Shown: one piece after another, positions 1 to 8,772 of the stretch
How the letters are laid out: every line of letters begins with the position of its first letter
Numbering within the stretch: position 1 is the first letter of the stretch
NCBI RefSeq assembly: GCF_026540855.1
Contig: NZ_JALNUP010000010.1
Span: 1 to 64,000, forward strand
DNA from: Sphingomonas sp. GC_Shp_5
Lineage (GTDB): Bacteria; Pseudomonadota; Alphaproteobacteria; Sphingomonadales; Sphingomonadaceae
DNA: 64,000 nucleotides
Reading direction: 5' to 3'
Notes under the pieces: generated by a model
What the model saw: only the letters and a program-made list of their open reading frames with translations
What the model was told of the DNA's origin: nothing
Databases searched by the model: none
Position numbers and translations under genes: made by a program

Positions 1-1992
1 CCCCGCAAATGGGTTGGGCCCGGTGCCGTTGCGAAACGCCTCCAGTTCCTTCTGGATCTTGGACTTGATCGGCGCCGAGAAGTTGATCCCCCAGCGCAGC
101 GACGAGCTTTCCGACCGCGCGAAGTTGATCGGCCGGGTATCGAGCCGGATCAGCGTGCCATCGGCATCGCGGGTGAAGCGATCGGGGAAGGCCGCTTCGA
201 TCGCCGCCGTTGCTGCCGGGAAAGACGCAATCGGGTTGTCGGTGTGGGTGTTGGTGTAATTGGCGGTGAAATTGATGTCCTTGCCGCTCCACGGCTTGAG
301 CGTCAGCCCGAGCTTGGCGACATGGCGGTTGTCGGCAACAAGATCGGCGTTGCCGCCGGCGAGCGTGGTCACCGTCGCGGTGGTGCCGGTGACATAATCG
401 AACACGCGCACATTGGGCGTGCTGATGTTCGGATTGCCGAGCTGCGCCGCGGTCGGCGCCTCGTCGGCATCGCTGATCGAGCCGATCAGGCGGATCGCGG
501 TGATCGGCGCCCAGTTGATCCCATAGCCGATCGTGGTCAGCGTGCCGAAGTCGGAGAGTTGCTGGGCCTCGGCGTTGACGTTGACCGAGAGGTTGCCGAG
601 CCAGGGCAGCACGTTCTTGCTGCGGCTGGTGAGCGGCACGTCGAGATTGACGCGGCCGCCGATCGAATCGCGGCTGACCTGCCCCGCCCCGACCACGCCG
701 GCACGATAGGAGCTGCTGTCGAAATCGCTGGTATCGGCCTCGATCCGCAGCGCGGTCGACACCGGGCCAGCGGGCAACGAGAACAGGCTGCCGTTGACCA
801 AGGCGGTGGCGCTGCCGGTGCTCGAGGTGGAGTAAGCGCGGGTGGCGGGGCTCGCGGCAAAATCCGAGGCGGTCACCGGGCCGAGCGGGTCGGCGGTGGG
901 ATCGTTGGCATTGAGCCGCGCCTGGAAGGCGGTGGCGTCGACCCCGGTCTCGGTGAAGGTTTCGCTGTGGACGCGATCGTAGGTGCCGGTCACCGTCCAT
1001 TGCCAGCCGGTGCCGATGCTGCCGTTGAGCGTGGTGCCGAGATGCGCGGACAGGGCCGAGTTGCGCTGCGCAAGCGGGGCGAAATCGCCGCCGTCGAGCA
1101 CGCGGGTGAGGCTGGTGGCGCCGACATCGGCGGCGAAGGGATTGTCGGTCGGCACGGTGAGCGCCACCCGCGGCAGGCCGAACAGGCCGACGCTGTTGCT
1201 CGATTCGATCTCGGCATTGACCGTCGCCGACACGTTGCCGATCGGGCGGGCAAAGACCGCGTTGGTGTTGAGCGTCTGGCTGAACGGCAGCAGCGTGCGA
1301 TACGGGCGCTGGTCAAAGCCGCTGGTATCGCCCGTGCTGTCGTCGCTCCCCGCGGCGATGTTGCGCTCCGATTCGGTGAGCGTCGAGCTTTGGGTATATT
1401 TGGTGTGGAGGTTGAAGCGCTTGCCCTGCTGGATCGTCAGCAGATCGACATCGGCCTGGGGGATGTTGCGGCCGCCATCGGTAGCGGCGCGATCGGCGAG
1501 CTCGACGGTGGTGGAATGGAAGCGGCGGCGCAGCACGATGTTCACCACGCGCTGATCGGCGCGATAACCGTATTTGAGCGCGACTTCCTCGGGCAGGATG
1601 TCGACGCGCGCGATCGCCTCGGTGGGGATGTCGCGGATCTCCTGGAAACCCGAGATGCGCTTGCCGTTGAGCAGCACCACCGGCGGGCCGCCGACGCCGC
1701 TGGTGGTCTGCGGCGCAAGCTCGGTGAGCAGGTCCGACACCGAGCTGACGCCATAGCTGCGGATGTCCGCCGGCCCGAGCTGTTCCTCGGGTGGGATGTC
1801 GCCGACCACCGAGCCCGGCAGGTTGCGGCTGCCGCGGACGATGATGTCGGGTTCGTCACCCTGATCCTGCGCCTGGGCCGCGGCCGCCGCCTTGGTCGCA
1901 GGCGCGGCGGCAGGCACCGGGGCCGCGGCCTGTTGCGCCTGCGCCATCGCCGGCCAGCTCGCCGCCACCATCATCGCCGCCACGTAACGCAT
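1..1992 (-). CDS. TonB-dependent outer-membrane receptor (3' end outside window)
   Basis: The 664 codons visible run off the left edge without a stop. The start ATG at 1992 opens a signal peptide (MRYVAAMMVAASWPAMAQA) followed by an Ala/Pro-rich linker. A plug-like domain follows at about residues 45-150, with DIIVRGSR and the phrase VVLLNGKRISGFQEI typical of receptor plugs, and then long amphipathic beta-rich stretches expected for the 22-strand barrel. The family imports bulky nutrients across the outer membrane using TonB/ExbBD energy. The substrate cannot be told from sequence. It is divergent from the hydrolase gene at 2148, so the 155-bp gap should hold both promoters. Confidence 0.88.
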   Translation of the reverse strand, partial: MRYVAAMMVAASWPAMAQAQQAAAPVPAAAPATKAAAAAQAQDQGDEPDIIVRGSRNLPGSVVGDIPPEEQLGPADIRSYGVSSVSDLLTELAPQTTSGVGGPPVVLLNGKRISGFQEIRDIPTEAIARVDILPEEVALKYGYRADQRVVNIVLRRRFHSTTVELADRAATDGGRNIPQADVDLLTIQQGKRFNLHTKYTQSSTLTESERNIAAGSDDSTGDTSGFDQRPYRTLLPFSQTLNTNAVFARPIGNVSATVNAEIESSNSVGLFGLPRVALTVPTDNPFAADVGATSLTRVLDGGDFAPLAQRNSALSAHLGTTLNGSIGTGWQWTVTGTYDRVHSETFTETGVDATAFQARLNANDPTADPLGPVTASDFAASPATRAYSTSSTGSATALVNGSLFSLPAGPVSTALRIEADTSDFDSSSYRAGVVGAGQVSRDSIGGRVNLDVPLTSRSKNVLPWLGNLSVNVNAEAQQLSDFGTLTTIGYGINWAPITAIRLIGSISDADEAPTAAQLGNPNISTPNVRVFDYVTGTTATVTTLAGGNADLVADNRHVAKLGLTLKPWSGKDINFTANYTNTHTDNPIASFPAATAAIEAAFPDRFTRDADGTLIRLDTRPINFARSESSSLRWGINFSAPIKSKIQKELEAFRNGTGPNPFAG

Positions 1993-2147
1993 GCCTACTC
2001 CCGAACTTCTGCGCGGCCTCTAGCGCACAATTGTCGCAGAACTATGCCGGGCATCATTAATGAAGCGGTCGACCAAATCCTGTTATGCAACCGAAAGGCG
2101 CGTGCCGCGCTTGCACCGGGCGAACTTGCACGGAACCGACCACGACG

Positions 2148-3194
2148 ATGCCGCAACTTGAGGAAGCCGACTTGGACGACCGCCCGGACCCGATCGATGA
2201 TGCCGCGCGGGAGAGGATCGGCCTTGGCGCCATGGACATGCGCTCGGTCGCCTCGCTGCTCGGCGGCGCGGCGCTGACCGCGGCCTCGGGCATGGGGCTC
2301 GCCTTCTACGCCGATCAGGTGGCGCGCGAGGCGGAGCGGCTGGTGCCGCCCGACGGCGCTTTCATCGAAGTGCCGGGCGCGCGGCTGCACGTGGTCGACA
2401 CCGGCAAGCCGGGCGACACCAGGCCAGCGATCGTCATGGTCCACGGCCTCGGCGGCCAATCGCGCAACTTCGCCTATGCGCTGGTCGAGCGGCTCGCGCC
2501 CGATCACCGGCTGGTAGTGGTCGATCGCCCGGGCTCGGGCTATTCGCGCGTGCTCGGGCCGGGCGTGCCGGGGATCGTCGAGCAAGGGCTGATCATCGCC
2601 GCGCTGATCGAGACGCTGGGGCTGAAGCAACCGCTGATGGTCGGCCATTCGTTCGGCGGCGCGGTGTCGCTGGCGCTGGCGCTGGAACGGCCCGAGCTGG
2701 TGCGCGGGCTCGCGCTGCTGGCGCCGCTGACCCAGGTGGTGGGTCATGTCCCCGCGGTGTTCAGGGGATTGGCGGCGCTACCGGTGCCGGTGCGCCACGC
2801 CATGGCGCAGACGATCGGCACGCCGCTGAGCCGCGTCGCCGCGCCGCACATGCTCGACGCCGCGTTCGCCCCCGAGGCGGCGCCGGCCGATTTCGCGATC
2901 CGCGGCGGCGGGCTGCTGGCGCAGCGGCCGTGCAACATCGCCGCCGCCGCCGCCGATCTCGGCAAGGCCAATGAGACGCTGGCGGCGCTCGCCTTGCGCT
3001 ACCCGGATATCACGGTGCCCGTGTCGATCCTGTTCGGGCGCGACGACCGGGTGCTCGATCCGGCGCTGCACGGCCAACGCACCGCGGACGCCATCCCCGG
3101 CGCGCGGTTCAAGCTGATCGATGGCGGCCACATGATCCTGGTGACGGCGCCGGACCGGACCGCCAAGTTCATCGCCAAGGCGGCGCGGCGGTAG
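2148..3194 (+). CDS. alpha/beta-fold hydrolase, membrane-anchored
   Basis: A 348-aa alpha/beta hydrolase. Residues 30-50 form one hydrophobic segment, probably an N-terminal membrane anchor. VMVHGLGG marks the oxyanion region, GHSFGG is the nucleophile elbow with the catalytic Ser, FGRDDR carries the likely acid and GGHMILV the His. Substrate is unknown; haloalkane dehalogenase, lipase and epoxide hydrolase relatives share this fold. I chose the ATG at 2148. An upstream in-frame ATG at 2085 would add a Cys/Thr-rich stretch unlike the family, and a later ATG at 2232 is also possible. It stands alone between the divergent TonB receptor and a convergent gene. Confidence 0.85.
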   Translation: MPQLEEADLDDRPDPIDDAARERIGLGAMDMRSVASLLGGAALTAASGMGLAFYADQVAREAERLVPPDGAFIEVPGARLHVVDTGKPGDTRPAIVMVHGLGGQSRNFAYALVERLAPDHRLVVVDRPGSGYSRVLGPGVPGIVEQGLIIAALIETLGLKQPLMVGHSFGGAVSLALALERPELVRGLALLAPLTQVVGHVPAVFRGLAALPVPVRHAMAQTIGTPLSRVAAPHMLDAAFAPEAAPADFAIRGGGLLAQRPCNIAAAAADLGKANETLAALALRYPDITVPVSILFGRDDRVLDPALHGQRTADAIPGARFKLIDGGHMILVTAPDRTAKFIAKAARR

Positions 3195-3211
3195 GCCGCC
3201 ATCAAGGCCGC

Positions 3212-3736
3212 TCAGGAAAGGGCGCGCAACCCTGCGGCATAGCGCCGGGCATTGGCGACATAGGTCGCCGCGGATAGCCTGAGGCCGGCGATCTCGGTGT
3301 CGGTGAGCGGCCGCACCAATTTGGCCGGCGCGCCGACGATCAGCGAGCCTGCGGGGAAGGTCTTGCCCTCGGTCACCAGCGCATGGGCGCCGACGATCGA
3401 ATCGGCGCCGATCACCGCGCGGTTGAGCAGGGTCGCCCCCATCCCGATCAGGCTGTTGTCGCCGACGCTCGCGCCATGGACGATCGCGCGATGGCCGATG
3501 GTGACGCCGCGGCCGATGGTGGCGGGCACCCCGGGATCGGCGTGGATCACCGCGCCGTCCTGGACATTGCTGTCGTCGCCGATCGTGATCGGATCATTGT
3601 CGCCGCGCAGCACCGCGTTGAACCAGACCGACGCCCGCGCGCCGAGCGTGACACGGCCGATCACCTGCGCGCCGGGCGCCACCCACGCCTCGGCGCCGAG
3701 CTGCGGTGCCACATCGCCCAATGCGTAACAGGTCAC
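3212..3736 (-). CDS. gamma-carbonic anhydrase family protein (left-handed beta helix)
   Basis: A 174-aa hexapeptide-repeat protein of the gamma-carbonic anhydrase/YrdA/PaaY group. The repeats (VIGRVTLGARASVWFNAVLRGD, IGDDSNVQDGAVIH) and spaced histidines in HADPG and GHRAIVHGA match the zinc-binding sites of the family. Whether it hydrates CO2 or is an acyl-CoA hydrolase-like member cannot be settled. A GTG at 3742 lies directly on the AAGGAA ribosome binding site, whereas the GTG at 3736 sits 6 nt after it, so I take 3736 as the start. It is convergent with the hydrolase gene, 17 bp apart. Confidence 0.85.
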   Translation of the reverse strand: MTCYALGDVAPQLGAEAWVAPGAQVIGRVTLGARASVWFNAVLRGDNDPITIGDDSNVQDGAVIHADPGVPATIGRGVTIGHRAIVHGASVGDNSLIGMGATLLNRAVIGADSIVGAHALVTEGKTFPAGSLIVGAPAKLVRPLTDTEIAGLRLSAATYVANARRYAAGLRALS

Positions 3737-4029
3737 GGCCACTTCCTTTATCAGCGGCGTCGATCGATATGCGCCGGCCGGTCGGCGTGCAACTTCGGCC
3801 CTTGAGCAGGCGACCGATTCGGACTCATTCGCGCCGAGCGCAGCGTGCCCGATTCAACGAATTTAGTGGCTATCGTGACGCCACGCATGGATTTCCGCGG
3901 CGGCCGATGCACCCGGCAACAGCCGATTACACTCGAATTGGTTGCTCAACGCCGCATTAAGAACCCGCTGCAATTTTCCTCGCACATCACGAGGCGGACG
4001 GTCCCGCCGGCGACAAACGAGGTCCAATC

Positions 4030-5463
4030 ATGTTCAGCTGGTTCGAAAAGCAGGCGCCGATCCGCTTGAAATTCAAGGTGCTGACGCTGATCCAGCTGAT
4101 CATGGGCGGCATCGGCATCGCCGTCGTCACCATGACCGCAACCGGCATGATCGGCGGCAGCCCGCTGTTCGACATCACGGTATCGGTGCTCACCGTGGCG
4201 GTGATGGTGATCTCGACGATCATCGCCGGCCGCATCATCTGCCGGCCTTATGTCAACACGGTGGTGCGGATGGAGGCGCTCGCCGCCGGCGATCTCGCCA
4301 GCCCGATCGACTATACCGATTACAAGGATTGCGTCGGCCGGATGACCCGGGCGATGGCGATCTTCGGCCGCAACATGGAAGAGGCCAACACCGTCGAGGC
4401 GCAGCGGCTGATGGCCAAGACGCTTGGCGAGGGGCTCGGCCAGCTCGCCTCGGGCAACCTCACCTTCCGCATCGACGGCGGCTTCCCCGCCGAATTCGAG
4501 AATCTGCGCACCGATTACAATCGCGCGATGACCGCGATGATGGATGCCGTCACCGCGGTGAGCCACGCCGCCGCCGGGATCAACAGCGGCGCCAGCGATA
4601 TCCGCAGTGCGTCCGACGATCTGTCGATGCGCACCGAGCAGCAGGCTGCGAGCCTCGAAGAGACCGCCGCGGCGATGGACGAGATCACCTCCACCGTCCG
4701 CCAGACCGCGTCGGGCGCCAACCGCGCTAATTCGGTGGTCGCCGAGGCGCGCGTCGAGGCCGAGCAATCGGGCCAGGTGGTCGCCCGTGCGGTGGACGCG
4801 ATGAGCGGGATCGAGCGCTCGTCGTCGGAGATTTCCGAGATCATCTCGGTGATCGACGGCATCGCCTTCCAGACCAATCTGCTCGCGCTCAACGCCGGGG
4901 TCGAGGCGGCTCGTGCTGGCGATGCCGGCCGCGGCTTCGCGGTGGTCGCCTCCGAAGTCCGTGCGCTCGCCCAGCGCTCGGCGGAGGCCGCCAAGGACGT
5001 CAAGACGCGGATCCTCGCCTCGTCGCAGCAGGTGGACGCCGGCGTCGAACTGGTCAGCGAGACCGGCAAGGCACTGCAGCGGATCATCGGCCGGTTCGGC
5101 GAGATCAGCACGCTCGTCTCGCAGATCGCCACCGCCGCCGACCAGCAGGCCAATGGCCTCCAGCAGGTCAACACCGCGGTGAGCGAAATGGACGGCGTCA
5201 CCCAGCAGAACGCCGCGATGGTGGAGCAGGCGACCGCCGCGGCGCGGACGCTGTCGGCCGAGGCGGACGAACTCGCCCGCCAGGTGGCGCGGTTCGGAAT
5301 CGAGGATGCGGGCAGCCCGGCGCGCGGCGGCGGCGTGGTCCACCGTCTCCAGGAGCGCGCCGCCGAGGCGGGCCGCAGCATCGCCCGCACCGCCAAGCGC
5401 GGCGGCGGCGGTCGCAGCCCCGCGGTGGCGGTGGCGGTCGACAATGACTGGTCGGCCTTCTGA
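4030..5463 (+). CDS. methyl-accepting chemotaxis protein
   Basis: A 477-aa chemoreceptor heading the che operon. Two transmembrane helices (about 15-37 and 48-68) are separated by only about ten residues, so there is no periplasmic ligand domain and sensing is probably intramembrane or cytoplasmic. A HAMP-like stretch follows, then the coiled-coil signalling domain with methylation-helix Glu/Gln clusters (EQQAASLEETAAAMDE) and the conserved hairpin tip (IAFQTNLLALNAGVEAARAG). A flexible Gly/Ala-rich linker ends in DWSAF, resembling the NWETF-type pentapeptide that tethers CheR/CheB. GAGG precedes the ATG by 7 nt. Confidence 0.93.
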   Translation: MFSWFEKQAPIRLKFKVLTLIQLIMGGIGIAVVTMTATGMIGGSPLFDITVSVLTVAVMVISTIIAGRIICRPYVNTVVRMEALAAGDLASPIDYTDYKDCVGRMTRAMAIFGRNMEEANTVEAQRLMAKTLGEGLGQLASGNLTFRIDGGFPAEFENLRTDYNRAMTAMMDAVTAVSHAAAGINSGASDIRSASDDLSMRTEQQAASLEETAAAMDEITSTVRQTASGANRANSVVAEARVEAEQSGQVVARAVDAMSGIERSSSEISEIISVIDGIAFQTNLLALNAGVEAARAGDAGRGFAVVASEVRALAQRSAEAAKDVKTRILASSQQVDAGVELVSETGKALQRIIGRFGEISTLVSQIATAADQQANGLQQVNTAVSEMDGVTQQNAAMVEQATAAARTLSAEADELARQVARFGIEDAGSPARGGGVVHRLQERAAEAGRSIARTAKRGGGGRSPAVAVAVDNDWSAF

Positions 5464-5492
5464 GCCCTGCCCTCGCGCTGAAAGCACCTGCG

Positions 5493-5783
5493 ATGACGGA
5501 TCCCTATCCGCTCGGCACCAGTCTCGACACGGCGGCCGCCGGGCCCCTGCGCGCAGCGCTGCTCGGCTTGGTCGAGCGCCGCCAGCCTATGCTGCTCGAC
5601 GGCGCCGGCGTGGCCCGGGTGGGCATTGCGTGCCTCCAGGTGCTGGCCAGCGCCCGCGCCACCGCGGCGGCCGATGGCCTTGGCTATCACCTCGCCGATG
5701 CCAGCGAGCCGCTGGCGGCAATGGCCACGCTCGCCGGGCTTGCCGTCGTGCTCGATCCCGTCAGCTCGAGAGATGACCGATGA
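5493..5783 (+). CDS. STAS-domain protein of the chemotaxis operon
   Basis: A 96-aa single STAS-like domain (anti-sigma-factor antagonist/MlaB fold), shown by the central LLDGAGVARVGIACLQVLASAR with the usual beta-alpha pattern and a hydrophobic C-terminal helix. The usual phosphorylatable Ser at the loop before helix 2 (D-S-S-G) is replaced by ARVGIA, so it may not be switched by phosphorylation. It begins 30 bp after the receptor stop and overlaps cheA by ATGA, so it is co-translated with the kinase. STAS proteins in che operons are known, but their role here is unknown. Confidence 0.75.
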   Translation: MTDPYPLGTSLDTAAAGPLRAALLGLVERRQPMLLDGAGVARVGIACLQVLASARATAAADGLGYHLADASEPLAAMATLAGLAVVLDPVSSRDDR

Positions 5784-7915
5784 ACCTCGACGAGATCCAG
5801 CAGATCTTCTTCCAGGAGTGCGAGGAAGGCCTTGCGGCGATGGAGGCCAATTTCGGCATCGTCCGCCAGGGCGGTGGCGATCCCGAGACGATCAACACCA
5901 TCTTTCGCGCGGTTCATTCGATCAAGGGCGGCGCCGGCGCCTTCGGCCATGAGCGGCTGCAGGCCTTCACCCACGATTACGAGACGCTGCTCGACCTGAT
6001 CCGCAATGGCACGCTGACGCTGACACCCGAGCTGCTCGGCACCATCGTCGCCGCCTTCGATCTGCTCGCCGACCATGTCGCCGCGGCGCGCGACGGCGGC
6101 GCGGCGCCGGCCGACGGCGCGATGCTGGCGCGGCTGGTCGCGGCGGCACAGCCGGGCGCGCCCGAGGTGGCCGCGACGGATCCGGTCGCCGCGTCGCCAG
6201 TCGCCGCGGTGGCGACTGGCGACGATGGCTTCGACGATCTGTTCGCCATGTTCGACGCCGATGCGGGTGCCGACGAGGTCGTGCCGGCATGGCGCGTCAG
6301 CTTCCGCCCCGGCGCGAGCGCGCTGGAGCATGGCGGCGAGCCGCTGCTGCTGCTGCGCGAGTTGGCGCTGCTCGGCGGCGCGGTGATCGACGCCGACCTG
6401 TCCGTGCTGCCGCTGCTCGGCGACCTCGATCCCGAACAGCCTTACGTGAGCTGGACGGTGTCGGTGCCCGGCGGCGTCGCCGAGGACGACATTCACGCAG
6501 TGTTCGATTTCACCGACGGCGCGCTGCTGGTGGTGGCTCGCGAGGGCGCGGAGCCCCAGGCGGCCGACGAGGAGATGCTGGTCGATCTGTCGCCCGAGCC
6601 GGTCGCGGCGCCAGCGCCGCCGGTCGTGCACCCGGAGGCGGTGGTGCAGGATATCCTGCCAGCGGCCGAACCGGTCGCGGTGCGCGACATGCCGGCGCCG
6701 TCCGCGCCCGTCGCGGTCGCGCAGACCATCCGCGTCGATCTCGACAAGCTCGACCGGCTGGTCAACCTGGTCGGCGAGCTGGTGATCACCCAGGCGATGC
6801 TCGCGCAGCGATTGTCCGAGCAATCGATGGCGGGGATCGCCGAACTGACCGATCTCGAGCACCTCACCCGCGAGCTGCAGGAATCGACCATGGCGATCCG
6901 CGCCCAGCCGATGAAGACGGTGTTCAGCCGCGTTCCACGGATCATCCGCGAGCTCGAGACCGAGACCGGCAAGCGCGTCCGCCTCGATGTCGAGGGCGAG
7001 ATGACCGAGGTCGACAAGACGGTGGTGGAGCGGATCGGCGAGCCGCTCACTCACCTCATCCGTAACGCCGTCGACCATGGCCTGGAGACGCCCGACGAGC
7101 GGGTCGCGATCGGCAAGCCCGCCGAGGGCGTCGTCCGCCTCTCCGCGGCGCATCATTCGGGGCGGATCGTCATCACCGTGGCCGACGACGGCCGCGGCAT
7201 CGATCGTGCGCGGGTGCGCGCCAAGGCGGTGGAGCGCGGCATCATCGCCGTCGATGCGATCCTCACCGACGAGGAGATCGACAACCTCATCTTCGCGCCC
7301 GGCTTTTCGACCGCGGCGGCAGTGACCAACGTCTCGGGTCGCGGCGTCGGCATGGATGTGGTGCGCAAGAACGTCCAGGCACTGGGCGGGCGGATCGGCA
7401 TCCAGTCGGTGCTCGGCGCCGGCTCGTCCTTCTCGCTCAGCCTGCCGCTGACGCTCGCGGTGCTCGACGGCATGATCGTCACCGTCGGCGACCAGACCTT
7501 CGTGATCCCGCTCGGCCATATCGTCGAGAGCCTCCGGCCGAGCCTCGGCGGGGTTAAGGTGATCGGACCCAACGCGTCGCTGCTCGACGTGCGCGGCGAA
7601 TATGTGCCCGTCCACCGCGTCGCCGAGCAGCTCGGCATCGCCGGCGCACAGACCGACCCGACCAGGGCGGTGCTGATCGTGGTCGAATCCGACTCCGGCC
7701 AGGCGGTGCTGATGGTCGACAGCATCCAGGACCAGCGCCAGGTGGTGGTGAAGAGCCTGGAGGCCAATTACCAGGCGATCCCCGGGCTTGCCGGCGCCAC
7801 CATCCTCGGCGACGGCCGCGTCGCGCTGATCCTCGACGTCGATGCGCTGATCTCGCGCTGGCGCGGCGATCCGCGTGCCGGGTGCCTGCCGATGCCGCTG
7901 AGCATCGCCGCATGA
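5780..7915 (+). CDS. cheA: chemotaxis histidine kinase CheA
   Basis: A 711-aa CheA with all five domains. The P1 HPt domain has phospho-acceptor His46 in AVHSIKGGAG. A P2-like CheY/CheB-docking region spans about 165-260. A Pro/Ala linker leads to P3 dimerisation from about 316 (DLDKLDRLVNLVGELV). P4 HATPase has the N box HLIRNAVDHGLE near 425, G1 DDGRGID near 470 and G2 GRGVGMD near 520. P5 is CheW-like from about 560 to the end. It autophosphorylates on ATP and passes phosphate to CheY and CheB. ATGA overlaps with the STAS gene upstream and with cheR downstream imply translational coupling. Confidence 0.96.
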   Translation: MNLDEIQQIFFQECEEGLAAMEANFGIVRQGGGDPETINTIFRAVHSIKGGAGAFGHERLQAFTHDYETLLDLIRNGTLTLTPELLGTIVAAFDLLADHVAAARDGGAAPADGAMLARLVAAAQPGAPEVAATDPVAASPVAAVATGDDGFDDLFAMFDADAGADEVVPAWRVSFRPGASALEHGGEPLLLLRELALLGGAVIDADLSVLPLLGDLDPEQPYVSWTVSVPGGVAEDDIHAVFDFTDGALLVVAREGAEPQAADEEMLVDLSPEPVAAPAPPVVHPEAVVQDILPAAEPVAVRDMPAPSAPVAVAQTIRVDLDKLDRLVNLVGELVITQAMLAQRLSEQSMAGIAELTDLEHLTRELQESTMAIRAQPMKTVFSRVPRIIRELETETGKRVRLDVEGEMTEVDKTVVERIGEPLTHLIRNAVDHGLETPDERVAIGKPAEGVVRLSAAHHSGRIVITVADDGRGIDRARVRAKAVERGIIAVDAILTDEEIDNLIFAPGFSTAAAVTNVSGRGVGMDVVRKNVQALGGRIGIQSVLGAGSSFSLSLPLTLAVLDGMIVTVGDQTFVIPLGHIVESLRPSLGGVKVIGPNASLLDVRGEYVPVHRVAEQLGIAGAQTDPTRAVLIVVESDSGQAVLMVDSIQDQRQVVVKSLEANYQAIPGLAGATILGDGRVALILDVDALISRWRGDPRAGCLPMPLSIAA

Positions 7916-8772
7916 GCGCCGCGACCAGCCAGGCGATGCGGCCGATGGAATTCGTGTTCGACGCCGCCGATCATCGCGCGATCGCCGCCTTCGTCTATCG
8001 CGAAGCCGGGATCATGATGCCACCGGGCAAGGCGCAGCTCGTCTACGGCCGGCTCGCGCCGCGGGTGCGGACCCGCGGGCTGACCAGTTTCGCCGATTAT
8101 GTCGCGCTGATCGAGCATGACGGCGACGAGCGCACCCTCGCGCTCGACGCGCTCACCACCAACCACACCAGCTTCTTCCGCGAAGCGCATCATTATGATC
8201 ATTTCATCAAGCAGGAATGGCCGGCGCTCGAGCAGCGGCTCGGCAACGGCGGCCGGGTGCGGATCTGGTCGGCGGCCTGCTCGAGCGGCGAGGAACCCTA
8301 TTCGCTGCTGATGGCGATGTTCGGCGCGTCGCTCGGCAACGGCCAGCGGCTCGCGCGTACCGACCTGCGCGTGCTCGGCACCGATCTTTCCACCGAGATC
8401 CTCGCCGCCGCCCATGCCGGCCGCTACGCGCTCGACGCAGTCAAGACCGTTCCCGCGCCGCTGCGCACGACCTGGCTGCGCCGCGCCGGCGATAAGGCGG
8501 AGGTGCAACCGCTGGTCCGCGAGGTCGTCGCGCTGCGCAAGCTCAACCTGCTCGAGAGCTGGCCGATGCGCCGGCCGTTCGACGCGATCTTCTGCCGCAA
8601 CGTGATGATCTATTTCGACGAGGCGACCAAGGAGCGGCTGCAGGCGCGGCTCGCCGACCAGCTAGTCCCCGGCGGCATGCTCTACATCGGCCATAGCGAG
8701 CGGCTCGCCGCCTCGGTGGCGCCGCAGTTCGACTGCGTCGGCCGCACCTCGTTCCGCAAGGTGGCGGCATGA
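7912..8772 (+). CDS. cheR: chemotaxis protein methyltransferase CheR
   Basis: A 286-aa SAM-dependent methyltransferase that adds methyl groups to receptor glutamates. The N-terminal helical domain is followed by the Rossmann core with TTNHTSFFRE, the SAM-binding IWSAACSSGEEPYS near residue 118, LGTDLS and the FCRNVMIYF motif near 229. The start ATG at 7912 overlaps the cheA stop (ATGA); an upstream in-frame start at 7882 would lie inside cheA. No TPR or other C-terminal extension is present, so this is the simple CheR form. It probably docks on the DWSAF tail of the operon's receptor. Confidence 0.95.
   Translation: MSAATSQAMRPMEFVFDAADHRAIAAFVYREAGIMMPPGKAQLVYGRLAPRVRTRGLTSFADYVALIEHDGDERTLALDALTTNHTSFFREAHHYDHFIKQEWPALEQRLGNGGRVRIWSAACSSGEEPYSLLMAMFGASLGNGQRLARTDLRVLGTDLSTEILAAAHAGRYALDAVKTVPAPLRTTWLRRAGDKAEVQPLVREVVALRKLNLLESWPMRRPFDAIFCRNVMIYFDEATKERLQARLADQLVPGGMLYIGHSERLAASVAPQFDCVGRTSFRKVAA

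Noticed and set aside
244..2277. Open frame of 677 codons on the plus strand
   Set aside because: It is antisense to the TonB receptor, Arg/Gly/Ala-rich and without any domain; a common artefact in GC-rich DNA.
3737..4029. Sigma-28-type flagellar promoter for the che operon
   Set aside because: No TAAA-N15-GCCGATAA match could be found in the 290 bp before the receptor gene; the real promoter remains unidentified.
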